Shown here piece after piece: positions 43,701 through 50,802 of a stretch of DNA of 64,000 bases; the stretch's first letter is position 1, and each line of letters opens with the position of its first letter. Location of the stretch: assembly GCA_036405135.1 (NCBI GenBank), contig DASWYF010000022.1, positions 124,001 to 188,000 on the forward strand, written 5' to 3'. Below the pieces are notes generated by a model. It searched no databases. It was not told the DNA's origin and worked only from the letters and a program-made list of their open reading frames with translations. This stretch comes from Verrucomicrobiia bacterium (lineage in GTDB: Bacteria; Verrucomicrobiota; Verrucomicrobiia; Limisphaerales; JAEYXS01). A program made the translations under genes and the position numbers.

Positions 43701-45253
43701 CTTATGACGGCCAGAACTACTCAGTGACGGGTACGGCGCAGGTGATAGTCAGCCCGGTGGGGGATGCCCCGATCGCCCAGTTTGTGAGCACGGCGCTGGA
43801 GCTGAACGGTACGAACTATCTGTTCACCCCTAACCTCCGCAACAAGTTCACGGATGAGACAGTGACGTTGGAATTGTGGTTCCGTCCAAGCACGAACAGC
43901 CTGGGTAACTTGAACCCCGGTGTGCTGATCTCCGAACGCGGCCAGAACGGTCTCAACGGCTGGCGCGCCAGCCAGATCGAGTTGTTGCAAACGGGCGAGA
44001 TCAAGGCACGCGCTTGGAACCTGACCTCGCTCTCGCTGGGGTATGTGCAAACCAACAACTGGAATCATGTGGTGGTCCGCTACAACAAGGCGACCAGCCG
44101 CACGGAAGGTTTCTTGAATGGTGTGAAGGCGGTCGGGTTCGTGCCGGGTGACCGCACGGCTCCATGGGAAGGCGGGGCAACTGGCGGCTTGTTCTACGAC
44201 GTGGGTGCCATCAACAACTCCTCGGCCAACTTGGGCACGACGGCCTACTTCAAGGGACATGTGAACGAGTTCCGCATCTGGTCGGTGGCCCGTTCTGATT
44301 CCCAGATCACCAACAGCTACCCGGGCCAACCGATCAGTGCTGAAACCGGCTTGGTTGCTTGGTATCAACTGGATGATGCCTTGGTGGCAACGACGGCGGA
44401 TGACTCCAGCAGCAATGGCTTCGATGCCTCACTGCTGGCTGGCACTGGCGGTACGGCAGCCAAGTTCGTAGAGGTGCCGGTGGAAGCGCAGATCGGAGGC
44501 GCGGATGTGCTCGTGAAGCTGGATGCTTATGATGTGGATACGGCGCAGACGGGTCTGACGTGGTATATCACGGAAGCTCCGGCACATGGCACGCTCTATC
44601 AGAACATCTTGGGCAGCTTGGGCTCCCAGATCAGTGCGCCGCCATCCACGGCTCTGCTGACTTACGCGTTGAGCGGTGGCAAGGTGTTCTACACACCACC
44701 GGCCTCAGGTGCATTCACTACGGATTCATTCAAGTTCCAAATCAGTGACGGTTCCCAACTGTCGGCTGAGATCACGGTGAATATCGTCTTTGGTGACGGT
44801 GTGGCGGTGATGAACTTCGTGGGTGGTTCCTCATCCACTTCCATGGGCAAAGGCAAGGCGCAGTTGAGTTCCGTCAGCTCTGGTGCTGCGGGTGTGCAGA
44901 CATCCCGGTTCAGCCTGAGCAGCAGTGGTGCGACATCCTCTGGCGTGCTGTTCCCGCTTTCGGCGGTGATCACCGCGCCGGTTGAGGGTGGTGTGGGCCT
45001 GACGGGTGAGTCCTTGAACGTCACGGTTCAGACGGCGGGCGTGACGAGCCCAATGACCCGGGTGGACATCCTCGCCAATGGCGTCTGGATTGGCCAAGCC
45101 GTCCCGACCGGCGACGGTGTTTATGAACTCGCAATCGACGGTTTGGCAGCGGGTGATTACGAACTCACAGCCGTTGTCTCAGATGCAGCCAGCAGCGGTG
45201 GAGTGTCAGCTCCGGTGAACGTATCGGTTTACGATCTGAAGCCTGGCCAATAA
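34721..45253 (+). CDS. Giant secreted beta-repeat protein with LamG and cadherin-like domains
   Basis: About 3510 residues. The signal peptide starts MKKTLLTLMLGVLVGTSAATA. The N-terminal two thirds (to about residue 2245) is an array of beta-strand modules rich in Gly, Thr, Val, Asn. A recurring motif (for example GTFTAGTGTVTFQGTS, TLTATGSTVSFTGT, GGFTKGSSTVRFIGAG, each leading to a F-N-x-x-x-I/V-N segment) appears at least ten times. Next come a region around FPVGDGTNYTPVIVT (2280-2440), a LamG-like domain (about 2559-2777), a cadherin-like domain (about 2903-3017), a second LamG-like domain (about 3026-3224), another cadherin-like segment (about 3264-3360) and a final Ig-like domain. No autotransporter barrel, LPXTG or PEP-CTERM tail is visible. 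It is probably a surface adhesin or stalk-like fibre. An intrinsic terminator follows. Confidence 0.85.
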   Translation: MKKTLLTLMLGVLVGTSAATAATVTWQGDDSADFNTGSNWDTGNPPGVADDAVIPASPVGPNLDPTSSGAISVLSMNIAAGRTVTATGGNVTIGVGGLTVAGTLSHANRSLTVNGATDIQTGGIITRTSGAINFVGALTVAGTLEGTSGGTTVRSTWTHTGTFTAGTGTVTFQGTSAQVIPAVSFSGVTINNASGVSLDAGVANPWVLTGTLTLTAGNLNLGGRNLSLGGGFTVTGGSITGTPNVEFTGSANATFGGSGSLTVNDVTSSRTGGTITLGGDVTVNGNVNFAGGSLSQGAAGRNLIGAGGAFSFTGATLTIFESGTTPFSTAFTGFAASPTVTATAGVTYNQAGSATVDLTSFNSNLTVTGGGSFVLGANTTVGTTLTIGTTAATSLNASGFNLNVGTTMTVNNGTSFNAGSGTITAAAITLAGAGPAFDADTAVINVDDITLAGGAGAFNADGSTINIADDFGGTAAAFSAGTGTVNFVGGAANDQNVLPGMSFNNFTVNGNATARVLVSATGTVTVNGALNVTSGILDVNTATTRNFSGATTSTLTVGANGTLRVRSTGATPTTTDYQSFVAIVRGAGSTVEYMAATTLDLSSFHHLIINGAGTFTLGAATTVQGNLTRSAGNLDTGNFNLDVDGNLLVGAGTLTAGTSTINVGGNLTGAFTGTSSTVILDGTGAQSIQGTANYGSIQISANNRTVTPTVSLTAAGTFSVGANATYDSTGFSLTVAGATTVDGTLNIRTTGGTVSFSSLTINSGGSVVSSGNQAVTVTGALAISGTYNGTAGGAITVDGGVTINTTGTLTLGSQVLTINGSDFTRNGSGAFTAGTSTVTFGTGDSAVTGTFTGANSFSSLTLSKTAAGNTLTVNNNIAVSGVLAVTTGTLIPGAQTVTVTGNVTKGTNGSITPGTSLFVFNGSSQTVATLLTFNDVDVITGSGVTFGAITANTFDIAATTATTVSVATGANLGAVTVGDLATVTVTGTGTLTVSSLSNDGAISFNSTGGLTATSVTLTGNGSLSTTSSGAFVIPTLNVPSGTSLTHGSGAFTVSGTATIGGAFTKSSGAVSVGTLDLTANANYQPGSGNATYSTVTIANTATYDTTTGTGTVAVNGNLTIAGSFDAADGTGTYTVTGNVELQSTGSFTIGTRTLDIVNGNWTKVTGSTLTATGSTVSFTGTTANTVTGITTFNNLTLNKSSNGLTVFDDITVANLVLTAGTLTFDTGNADVETVTVSGNITRTTGLITAENSKFLFTGTGQTVASGLTFFDVEIANGASVATFAATTITGTLTTTGTGSVNFSGDSSVANIVNNGAMSFNTNVDITTSGNITNSGTMTFAGAGTINIAGNWTGNGLATGGTPTVTVSGNDSTLVGSYYNLVIAKTAGQTASANGAVTVLNTLTLTSGTLDMNGNGLTLQGVGTAAVINGADGTVFLADGGTVTFSGSGTDNDIDLTAGTVTFHHVVVNKGTGNKLDVQTAIAVTGDLTVTSGILDIDAPVTGTAVTGNVSIAGNGQILLGTRTLAVAGTSFTVNGTFSSGATGTLLLNGSDNVAFGGTTDPITLGNLTVSLADSTDTVDLAQNITVSGSISITEGILDASGNTVAVTADIAVQTGGQFTAGTTTTVGDDIQMDGGSYLAGAGATSITDDLQLNGGTFNAGSATTTISGSITGSTGGGFTKGSSTVRFIGAGTETVIVDVIFNNVLVERSATLTINNLGTFDVDGTLTINNNAAATTVSAGATDVTGAVLITLGRFDTSGTTTMGSSLNIVDGEFENLEANVTVTGAVTVGDTLAAAALLDLGSQTYSFGSLTVAVTDGTVTLASGFNLSTTGAMTVNGTFGTVNAQGTLTVGGAFSMASTGVVFLGTGDPTVTFNGTVTIPSGASWTSDVTSITMNGASWTQGALLTVNATSSVTFGGGIAQNIVSGTFPNLVINKSANAATLSSATIVVLNNLTLTAPAAGLNLNTRQIQVAGNILGTGNVITGPTGNSQIRFNGTVTQTMVSGITVSQLVLDGVGNTVQVPSGGITVNTSITVQNSSTLDQVAAGRTISGDGSTSFVMSTTGATLRLYENFSSMFPTVTIPASVSGTVDWLATIGVNVELLSMRNVTFGGTGTYALTADTTVNSGSGLAQVTAGARLNTGSFNLLGTGTFTLNANGTLGIGSVDGITDSGATGNIRTTTRNYSTNGIYSYNGSALQVTGNGLPGDAGQRVLRLSIDNASGVVLSQSTTASNLTFSAGHFFTSPAGSPIVMTVTNVTGSTGALAHVVGQLAKPFPTVVNDQSFTFPVGDGTNYTPVIVTDIDITGPGRLVASARTNYVGSSEASYPPAVVSSQQVAGLNKDTILNRSWTIDFLDGFTGDFDPQFAFLDTDVTALTVNTEESKFVIRRYNEDVNGLGEQWFGTTFGARVTGAVPSVRANELDKAGDFIVGAQAPAQYTFNLGAGVIGFKTNVVSNITVDMADYIGEPLAFGFANRNLQFAVAPVTGALGGLKLDVISGAGFQECYTTNNVNSGITIKALGTVPGSYTVGVVDNQSPAGAGAQTVFIGIGPTAANGGSTADFDGSGMYGLTPNLYNSGSWNGFTPGQTGHEAVTVEMWFRADAAGVLLDERGAADLKGFRDSWIELVQVSPGVLDVRLRVWNLPTYPTTGLSLGTVGTNTWNHVVLRYSESGSGTLDGFLNGVKSGSSVTGDRTTPIENGASGIYYGLGLANTTHLGSGAAYDGSMDEVRIWNIARSDAEILANWNKTVDPQSANLLAYYRFEDGVGTIMADETANDNFISVVGNTPVWGASGAMTNAASRTFTMLDTEVLTIALNGYDPDNTGAMFAQVRGLTGTNTVAQLQQTNGMAIGSGFVTVSNQLVHIDGLTPGTMTFEYRVNNGIAVSASVTMTVNVLSAANAVPTLTPTTVTKTGNEDSAITINYSDVISGLTGMSVSDGDGPSTVVLVLQSVSSGTLLKAGNPVTNFVTTLATGQSFTWTPPMNYTGTTNAFTFKAYDGQNYSVTGTAQVIVSPVGDAPIAQFVSTALELNGTNYLFTPNLRNKFTDETVTLELWFRPSTNSLGNLNPGVLISERGQNGLNGWRASQIELLQTGEIKARAWNLTSLSLGYVQTNNWNHVVVRYNKATSRTEGFLNGVKAVGFVPGDRTAPWEGGATGGLFYDVGAINNSSANLGTTAYFKGHVNEFRIWSVARSDSQITNSYPGQPISAETGLVAWYQLDDALVATTADDSSSNGFDASLLAGTGGTAAKFVEVPVEAQIGGADVLVKLDAYDVDTAQTGLTWYITEAPAHGTLYQNILGSLGSQISAPPSTALLTYALSGGKVFYTPPASGAFTTDSFKFQISDGSQLSAEITVNIVFGDGVAVMNFVGGSSSTSMGKGKAQLSSVSSGAAGVQTSRFSLSSSGATSSGVLFPLSAVITAPVEGGVGLTGESLNVTVQTAGVTSPMTRVDILANGVWIGQAVPTGDGVYELAIDGLAAGDYELTAVVSDAASSGGVSAPVNVSVYDLKPGQ

Positions 45254-45282
45254 GCGTTAAGCCGCAAAAATGATTGAATCAT

Positions 45283-45310
45283 GGGGGGAAGCCAAACTTC
45301 CCCCCTTTTT
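45283..45310 (+). terminator. Intrinsic terminator after the giant protein gene
   Basis: GGGGGGAAG-CCAAA-CTTCCCCCC (45283-45305) is a perfect 9-bp stem followed by five T. It ends transcription of the giant gene and rules out a translation start at 45281 for the next one. Confidence 0.9.
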
Positions 45311-45349
45311 CGTTTTCACGCGCGTTGCATGTTTGTAAGTTACCCATTG

Positions 45350-47287
45350 ATGAGCGGTCAGCGTGCAGCATTTAACACTGAAGGCAGACGCAGTTTCCTG
45401 CTATGGGGGCTGGTGATGTTGATGGGGGTGGTGTTGCCGGTTGTGGGTGAAATATCCTCCCCACTGGTGTTTGATTGGAAGAAGGTAGCCAGCGTGTATG
45501 CCGGGCGCATCGACCAGTTGAGAGCGGTGACGACGGATACGGCAGGCAATACATATCTTGTAGGCGCTTCTGCCAGTGAAGTGCAGGGATTGAATCTGAT
45601 CACCTTGAAACTGGGTCCAGCGGGGCAGGTGCTTTGGCAGGTTGAGTATGATGGCGAGGGTGGTGATGACATTCCAAACGCGGTGGTCGTCAGCCTGGAT
45701 GGGGATGTCTATGTCACTGGCAGTTCGATCAATGGTGCGGGAAATACGGATATCGTGACCCTCCGTTACACAGAGGAAGGCAGTCCATCACCTTTCTGGT
45801 CTGATGATGGAGCGGGAGATGGCGTCAGACGTTATGATGGTGATGTAAGCGGTTTTGACAGCGGCTTGCAGGTGCTGGTGGATGCAAATGGTTCCGCGTA
45901 TGTGGCTGCGGGTTCGGCAGGGCCGGGGACTTTTTCCGACATCCTTTTGCTAAAGTATAGTTTGAACGGGGTTCTTTTTTGGGAGGTCCGGTATGATGGC
46001 CCCGGTCATTTCACGGATACCCCCAAGAGCTTGAAGTTCACCGCCAGCGGCAATCTGCTGGTCTTGGGGGAATCCGCCGGGGATGGCACGGAGGCCGACT
46101 GGGTTTTACTGCAGCTTGATGTGAATGGGAATCCCGCATCGGCTTGGCCTGATGCGGGCTCTGGTTCCGGAGTGAGGCGTTATAACCACAGCGGCACCAG
46201 TTTCGATGTGCCTGCGGCCATGCAGAGCGACGGCAGTGGAGCAGTGTATGTGGCCGGGACGGTGACTACGAGCGGGGCAAAAGATATTGTGGTGGCAAAG
46301 TTCAATCCAGCAGGTGTGCTGGCCTGGGCTACAAGTTATAACGGAGAAGGCACTCGCAATGATGAAGCTGTGTCTTTGGTCCTGGATACCACTGGTGATG
46401 TGATCGTGGCGGGGAACACGGACAGGTCTGTTTCCGGATGGGACATGGTGCTGTTGCGGTTGACGGAGACGGGAAATTATTCCTCTGTCTGGGCTGATGA
46501 GGGTGATGGCGCGGGGGTGCGACGTCACGCCAGTGATGGTTCAGTTACAGATATGGCTACAGGGGTGGGCTTGGGTGCTGGCGGTTACTTATATCTGGGG
46601 GGATATTCCTTTGCCGCCGCCACGGCAGATGATGCTTGGGCATTGGTTTACCGGCGGGATGGGACTTTTCTGGGAGGCATCTCATTTGATGATGAAACGG
46701 GAGCGAGTGAACGGCCGATCCGTCTTTTGCTGGCGTCTGGTGACCGGCTGATCATGGCGGGCACGAGTTTTGGCAGTTCTGGAGAGGATGATCTTTTTGC
46801 GGTGAGTTTTGGGATCAAGCCGTTGCTGGATCTGGTCGCAGATCATGCTGTAGTGACCACCGGTAAAGCGCGGGTTTTCTCTCTCCCCATGGCGAATCCC
46901 TCTGCTTACACTTATCAATGGTTTCGTAATGGAGAAATCCTAGCAGGAGCGGATGAGCATATGCTGACTGTCTCTGTGCAAGGAGCGGGACAATCCGGAG
47001 AATATACGGTGACGGTGGGGAATGATTTTGGGTTGATGGAGTATGTGGCCGGTGAAATCACCCACTTGGCCACGAGTTGGACATCAGTGAGCGGGACTGA
47101 ACTCAGGTTGACGGGCAAATCCGGCGCACGCTTGCTGGTGGATCATGCTGACAGCGTGACTGGGGGCATTATATGGTCGCCAGTAAATGACATCACGCTG
47201 GGTGCTGGCACCAGCATTGTCACGGATGCCGGGGCGAGCGGCTTGCCACGGCGATTTTACCGTGTCAGACGGGTAGCCAATGAATGA
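45350..47287 (+). CDS. Secreted beta-propeller protein with an Ig-like and a C-terminal sorting-type tail
   Basis: The protein (645 residues from ATG 45350; ATG 45329 is possible) has an N-terminal signal peptide (SFLLWGLVMLMGVVLPVVGE). A seven-bladed-like array follows (about 35-495), with blade repeats such as DTAGNTYLVGAS, SLDGDVYVTGSS, DANGSAYVAAGS, TGDVIVAGNT, each with KDI(V)-type strands, resembling SBBP/delta-60-type repeats. An Ig-like domain (about 510-575, YTYQWFRNGEILAGADEHML) and a final module ending SGLPRRFYRVRR, common in verrucomicrobial secreted proteins, close it. It is probably a cell-surface binding protein. Confidence 0.78.
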   Translation: MSGQRAAFNTEGRRSFLLWGLVMLMGVVLPVVGEISSPLVFDWKKVASVYAGRIDQLRAVTTDTAGNTYLVGASASEVQGLNLITLKLGPAGQVLWQVEYDGEGGDDIPNAVVVSLDGDVYVTGSSINGAGNTDIVTLRYTEEGSPSPFWSDDGAGDGVRRYDGDVSGFDSGLQVLVDANGSAYVAAGSAGPGTFSDILLLKYSLNGVLFWEVRYDGPGHFTDTPKSLKFTASGNLLVLGESAGDGTEADWVLLQLDVNGNPASAWPDAGSGSGVRRYNHSGTSFDVPAAMQSDGSGAVYVAGTVTTSGAKDIVVAKFNPAGVLAWATSYNGEGTRNDEAVSLVLDTTGDVIVAGNTDRSVSGWDMVLLRLTETGNYSSVWADEGDGAGVRRHASDGSVTDMATGVGLGAGGYLYLGGYSFAAATADDAWALVYRRDGTFLGGISFDDETGASERPIRLLLASGDRLIMAGTSFGSSGEDDLFAVSFGIKPLLDLVADHAVVTTGKARVFSLPMANPSAYTYQWFRNGEILAGADEHMLTVSVQGAGQSGEYTVTVGNDFGLMEYVAGEITHLATSWTSVSGTELRLTGKSGARLLVDHADSVTGGIIWSPVNDITLGAGTSIVTDAGASGLPRRFYRVRRVANE

Positions 47288-47335
47288 AGGATCAGGTGGC
47301 AATGGTGCTGCCGAGAACAGATTTGAGATGTCACT

Positions 47336-48460
47336 ATGAGATGTTGTCGCGCTGGGTTTCTTTTTATTCTGGCATGCACGGCAGGTATCATGTCGCTTCT
47401 GGGCTTCCGGGTTGAAGCGGCACAATTGCCGGCGGATCTGGCTCCTTATTTCCAGCCACCGGCTGAATTCGCGGGGAGGCTGGGAAACTATCGTTCGCCG
47501 CTTAAGTTTTACGATGGCTCGGAAGTGAAGTCCGCGAAGGACTGGCCGAAGCGCCGCGCAGAGTTGTTGGCCAAGTGGCATGAGTTGATGGGACCATGGC
47601 CGGAGTTGCTCAGGGATCCGAAGCTGGAGATACTGAGCACGACCAACCGTGGTGATCTAATCCAGCACAAGGTGAGGGTGCAGTATTCGGCGAACCAGTT
47701 TCACGAGGGCTACCTGCTGAAGCCGCCTGGCAAAGGGAAATTTCCCGCTGTGCTGGTGCCTTTCTACGAGCCGGAAACGAGCGTGGGTCTGGCCGGAAAA
47801 CCGTTGCGGGATTTTGCCTTGCAACTTAGCAAGCGCGGTTTTGTGACGCTCTCAATCGGTTCTCCCGGCGGCAGTGCGTTTGCCCCGGACATTGCCGGGG
47901 CGCAGTGCCAGCCGCTTTCATACCATGCGTATGTGGCGGCGAATTGTGCCAATGCCCTGGCGAATCTGCCCGAGGTGGATGCAAAACGCATCGGAGTCAT
48001 GGGGCACTCTTATGGTGGCAAGTGGGCGATGTTCGCGGCCTGCCTCTATGACAAGTTCGCCTGCGGTGTGTGGTCCGATCCCGGGGTGGCTTTTGATGAG
48101 CAGCGCACAAGCGTGAATTATTGGGAACCATGGTATCTGGGAAAAGACCCGTCAGTGACCCGCAAACGTGGACTGCCTACAAAGGAGAATCCGCGTACGG
48201 GCGCTTATCAGGTGATGGTGAAGCAGGGGATGGACTTGCCGGAATTTCAGGCGCTCATGGCGCCGCGACCATTCTTTGTCTCCGGCGGTTCGGAAGATTT
48301 TCCGGCGCGATGGGTGGCGCTGAATCACGCTGCTTCCGTGTATAAACTGCTGGGAATCGAGAACGGTGTGGGAATGTCCAACCGGCCAAAGCATGATCCC
48401 ACGGAAGAATCCAATGAGTTGGTTTACCGATTTTTTGAGCATCATCTGATGGGGCGCTAG
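47336..48460 (+). CDS. Secreted alpha/beta hydrolase (acetyl-xylan or glucuronoyl esterase-like)
   Basis: A 374-residue protein with a signal peptide (GFLFILACTAGIMSLLGFRVEA). The alpha/beta hydrolase core shows KVRVQYSANQFHEGYLLKPPG, FPAVLVPFYEPE, the nucleophile elbow GVMGHSYGGKWA with Ser, SDPGVAFDEQ, an acid candidate in SGGSEDFPARW and a His candidate in NRPKHDPTEESN. Esterases of this class de-acetylate or de-esterify plant polysaccharides; the exact substrate is unknown. The final codons overlap a perfect 12-bp inverted repeat that may end both this and the convergent lipoprotein gene. Confidence 0.82.
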   Translation: MRCCRAGFLFILACTAGIMSLLGFRVEAAQLPADLAPYFQPPAEFAGRLGNYRSPLKFYDGSEVKSAKDWPKRRAELLAKWHELMGPWPELLRDPKLEILSTTNRGDLIQHKVRVQYSANQFHEGYLLKPPGKGKFPAVLVPFYEPETSVGLAGKPLRDFALQLSKRGFVTLSIGSPGGSAFAPDIAGAQCQPLSYHAYVAANCANALANLPEVDAKRIGVMGHSYGGKWAMFAACLYDKFACGVWSDPGVAFDEQRTSVNYWEPWYLGKDPSVTRKRGLPTKENPRTGAYQVMVKQGMDLPEFQALMAPRPFFVSGGSEDFPARWVALNHAASVYKLLGIENGVGMSNRPKHDPTEESNELVYRFFEHHLMGR

Positions 48461-48483
48461 ACACACTGCCTCATCAGATGATG
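48440..48483. terminator. Bidirectional stem-loop between convergent genes
   Basis: CATCATCTGATG (48440-48451) and CATCAGATGATG (48472-48483) are perfect 12-base complements with a 20-base loop. The left arm is inside the esterase coding end. It sits between two convergent genes, which fits a two-way terminator, although no long T tract is present on either side. Confidence 0.55.
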
Positions 48484-48495
48484 AAGGAAGGCGGC

Positions 48496-48879
48496 TTAAC
48501 GCCAATAACCTTCGCGAAATTCCCAAGTGTTGCCGTTGCCGGTGCGTTGCCAGTGGCCGGGCACCCATTCGGATTTCGGGCGGGGCGGTTTCATCCAGCG
48601 GCCAGGCGTCCAGGTATAGCCGGTGCTGGAGTAGGCCCAGTAGCCGGAGATCCAAACATGTCCTGAACTCGGAGCGGGTGGCCGGGTTTCTGCGACGGGT
48701 TGAGGGGGAGCCTGCTGCACCTGATATACTACGGGAGTGGCCGTCGGTGACGGGGCGACGTAGACCGTGGGAGCAGGTTGTTGCACTACCACGGTGCGCG
48801 TGCGCCGGGCACAACCGGTGATGATGAGAGCGACCGCGAGGGTGGCCAGTGTCACAGGGAGTAATCTTTGCCATTTCAT
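48496..48879 (-). CDS. Lipoprotein with YxWxxG-type repeats
   Basis: A 127-residue lipoprotein. The lipobox is ALIITGC (Cys near residue 22), after MKWQRLLPVTLATLAVA. A Pro/Val/Gln-rich linker (about 25-65) leads to GHVWISGYWAYSSTGYTWTPGRWMKPP and WVPGHWQRTGNG, which repeat the W-x-x-G-x-W pattern of the YXWGXW family. Such proteins are membrane-anchored, with unknown function. ATG 48879 is fixed by the lipobox distance; the frame extends upstream without coding character. It is convergent with the esterase gene. Confidence 0.85.
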   Translation of the reverse strand: MKWQRLLPVTLATLAVALIITGCARRTRTVVVQQPAPTVYVAPSPTATPVVYQVQQAPPQPVAETRPPAPSSGHVWISGYWAYSSTGYTWTPGRWMKPPRPKSEWVPGHWQRTGNGNTWEFREGYWR

Positions 48880-49075
48880 AGTAGGACTTTCTGCCGGACT
48901 GGGGATATGCATTCTTTGCTGCGTCCCAATCGATGAGGAGCGCGTGACCCGTCGCGGCTTATACTTCAATGTCTTGCAAGATGCGTGCTCCGGCTTGTGG
49001 GGGATTCTCCCCATGACCGCTTGCACGAGGCTCGACCAGTGAGGAGCGTCAGCATATTTTGAATGCGGTCTGTGA

Positions 49076-50044
49076 ATGAAATTTAAATTCGACTGGTTTT
49101 TGACGGGATTGGTGGTGGCTGTTTTGCTCGCGTGGTTTTATCCTGAGCCAGGAGCGAAGGGCGGATGGCTGCATGCCGATCTGCTGAACAAGTGCGGCGT
49201 GGCGCTCATCTTCTTTCTACACGGCGTAGCGCTTTCTTTCGCTGCGTTGAAGGCAGGCACATTGCGCTGGCCGCTGCATCTGGCCGTGCAAAGCACCACG
49301 TACCTGATCTTCCCTGTGATCGGTTTCGCCATCTACTTTCTGCTGCGCGGCAGTGTGGATGAAAATCTGCGGCTTGGTTTCTTTTTTCTCTGTGCGTTGC
49401 CATCCACAGTATCTTCTTCCGTGGCGATGACGGCGGCGGCGCGAGGGAATGTGCCGACGGCGGTTTTCAATGCCACACTCTCGAGCCTCATCGGCGTGGT
49501 CGTTACGCCCTTGTGGATGGGGTTGGTGATGAAGACCACGGGGCAATCGTTGCCCATCGGGAAGGTGATCTTGGACCTCATCATGTGGCTGGTGCTGCCG
49601 CTGGTGTGCGGGCAGTTGTGCCGTCCTTGGCTGGGGGCGTTTGTACACAAGCACAAAAAGGGAGTGCATGTGGCGGATCGCATGACGATATTGATCCTGG
49701 TCTATACTTCTTTCGCCGAATCTACGAAGCAAGGAGTGTGGTCCGGGCAAGGAGTGCAGACGGTGGTGATGACGGTGGTCGGCAGTGCGGTGTTGTTCTC
49801 GCTGGTCATGTTCATCACGGGGAAGATCTGTGATCGCATGAAGTTTCCGATGGATGAGCGCATCACAGTGTTGTTTTGCGGGTCGAAGAAATCGTTGGCG
49901 GCGGGTGTACCGATGGCGCAATTGATCTTTGGTGCGCATCCGGCCTTGGGACTGCTGCTGCTGCCCATCATGGTGTATCACTCGGTGCAGTTGATCATCT
50001 GTGGATGGCTGGCGGGACGGTGGGCGGAAAGGAAGGACACTTGA
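49076..50044 (+). CDS. Bile acid:sodium symporter-like transporter (SBF-like, YfeH type)
   Basis: A 322-residue membrane protein of about ten helices: FLTGLVVAVLLAWFYPEPGAKGG, LLNKCGVALIFFLHGVALSF, FPVIGFAIYFLL, LGFFFLCALPSTVSSSVAMTAAARGNVPTAVFNATLSSLIGVVVTPL (the conserved crossover region), and FCGSKKSLAAGVPMAQLIFG. This fits the SBF-like subfamily, whose substrates are mostly unknown. Its stop overlaps the sirtuin start, so both are co-translated. Confidence 0.9.
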   Translation: MKFKFDWFLTGLVVAVLLAWFYPEPGAKGGWLHADLLNKCGVALIFFLHGVALSFAALKAGTLRWPLHLAVQSTTYLIFPVIGFAIYFLLRGSVDENLRLGFFFLCALPSTVSSSVAMTAAARGNVPTAVFNATLSSLIGVVVTPLWMGLVMKTTGQSLPIGKVILDLIMWLVLPLVCGQLCRPWLGAFVHKHKKGVHVADRMTILILVYTSFAESTKQGVWSGQGVQTVVMTVVGSAVLFSLVMFITGKICDRMKFPMDERITVLFCGSKKSLAAGVPMAQLIFGAHPALGLLLLPIMVYHSVQLIICGWLAGRWAERKDT

Positions 50045-50802
50045 ATAGGCAAGACAGGGAGAAGCTCGTAAGTTTATTACGCCCCGCGAAACGCATCTTG
50101 ATTTTCACGGGTGCGGGTGTTTCCACGGGCAGTGGCATTCCAGATTTTCGCGGGCCGAACGGGGTGTGGAAGAAGCGGCAGCCGGTTTATTATGATGACT
50201 TCATCCGGTCGGAGAAGGCACGTATCGAGCATTGGGATTTCAAGCTGGAGGGTTGGGAAGGTTTTCGAGATGCGCAGCCGAATGAAGCGCATCGGGCGAT
50301 CGTAGAATTGGAGAAAGCAGGACGGCTGGAGATGCTAGTGACGCAGAATATCGATGGGCTTCATGCCAAGGCGGGAAATTCGGCGGAGAAGATCATCGAG
50401 CTGCACGGGACCAATCTGCTCATCGAATGTCTGACGTGTGATGAACGTACGGACCCGCAAGCGCATTACGATTTTTTTAAGCGGACGCGCAAGCCGCCCA
50501 TGTGTCATTGCGGAGGCTTGCTCAAGCCAGCGACCATCAGCTTCGGGCAGAATTTGTGCGAAAGGGATATCGATCAGGCAAATCTTGCTGCGTGGCGCTG
50601 TGACCTGGTCATCGCCTTGGGATCATCGCTATCCGTATATCCGGCTGCTACGGTGCCGATGGTGGCGGCGCGTAATGGCGTGCCTTACGTCATCATCAAT
50701 CAAGGGGTGACGGAGCATGACCATGCGCGGGAAGTGAGTCTGCGCATTGAGGGAGATGTGAGGGATTATCTGCCGCAGGCGGTGACTGAAATTGTTAGTT
50801 GA
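50041..50802 (+). CDS. NAD-dependent protein deacylase (Sir2/sirtuin)
   Basis: A 253-residue sirtuin. Motifs: [21 protein letters not shown] (NAD loop), [14 protein letters not shown], the catalytic His in IELHGTNLL, the zinc cysteines of CLTC...[30 protein letters not shown] and VIINQG. It removes acyl groups from protein lysines using NAD. TTG 50041 is the start, overlapping the transporter stop (TTGA) and preceded by GGAAAGGAAGGA. Its residues before RILIF match the usual short sirtuin N-terminus. The linkage with an SBF-like transporter is unexplained. Confidence 0.93.
   Translation: MNRQDREKLVSLLRPAKRILIFTGAGVSTGSGIPDFRGPNGVWKKRQPVYYDDFIRSEKARIEHWDFKLEGWEGFRDAQPNEAHRAIVELEKAGRLEMLVTQNIDGLHAKAGNSAEKIIELHGTNLLIECLTCDERTDPQAHYDFFKRTRKPPMCHCGGLLKPATISFGQNLCERDIDQANLAAWRCDLVIALGSSLSVYPAATVPMVAARNGVPYVIINQGVTEHDHAREVSLRIEGDVRDYLPQAVTEIVS

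Noticed and set aside
45281-45349. Longer N-terminus of the propeller protein starting at 45281
   Set aside because: Those codons overlap the intrinsic terminator of the preceding gene, and the signal peptide begins later.
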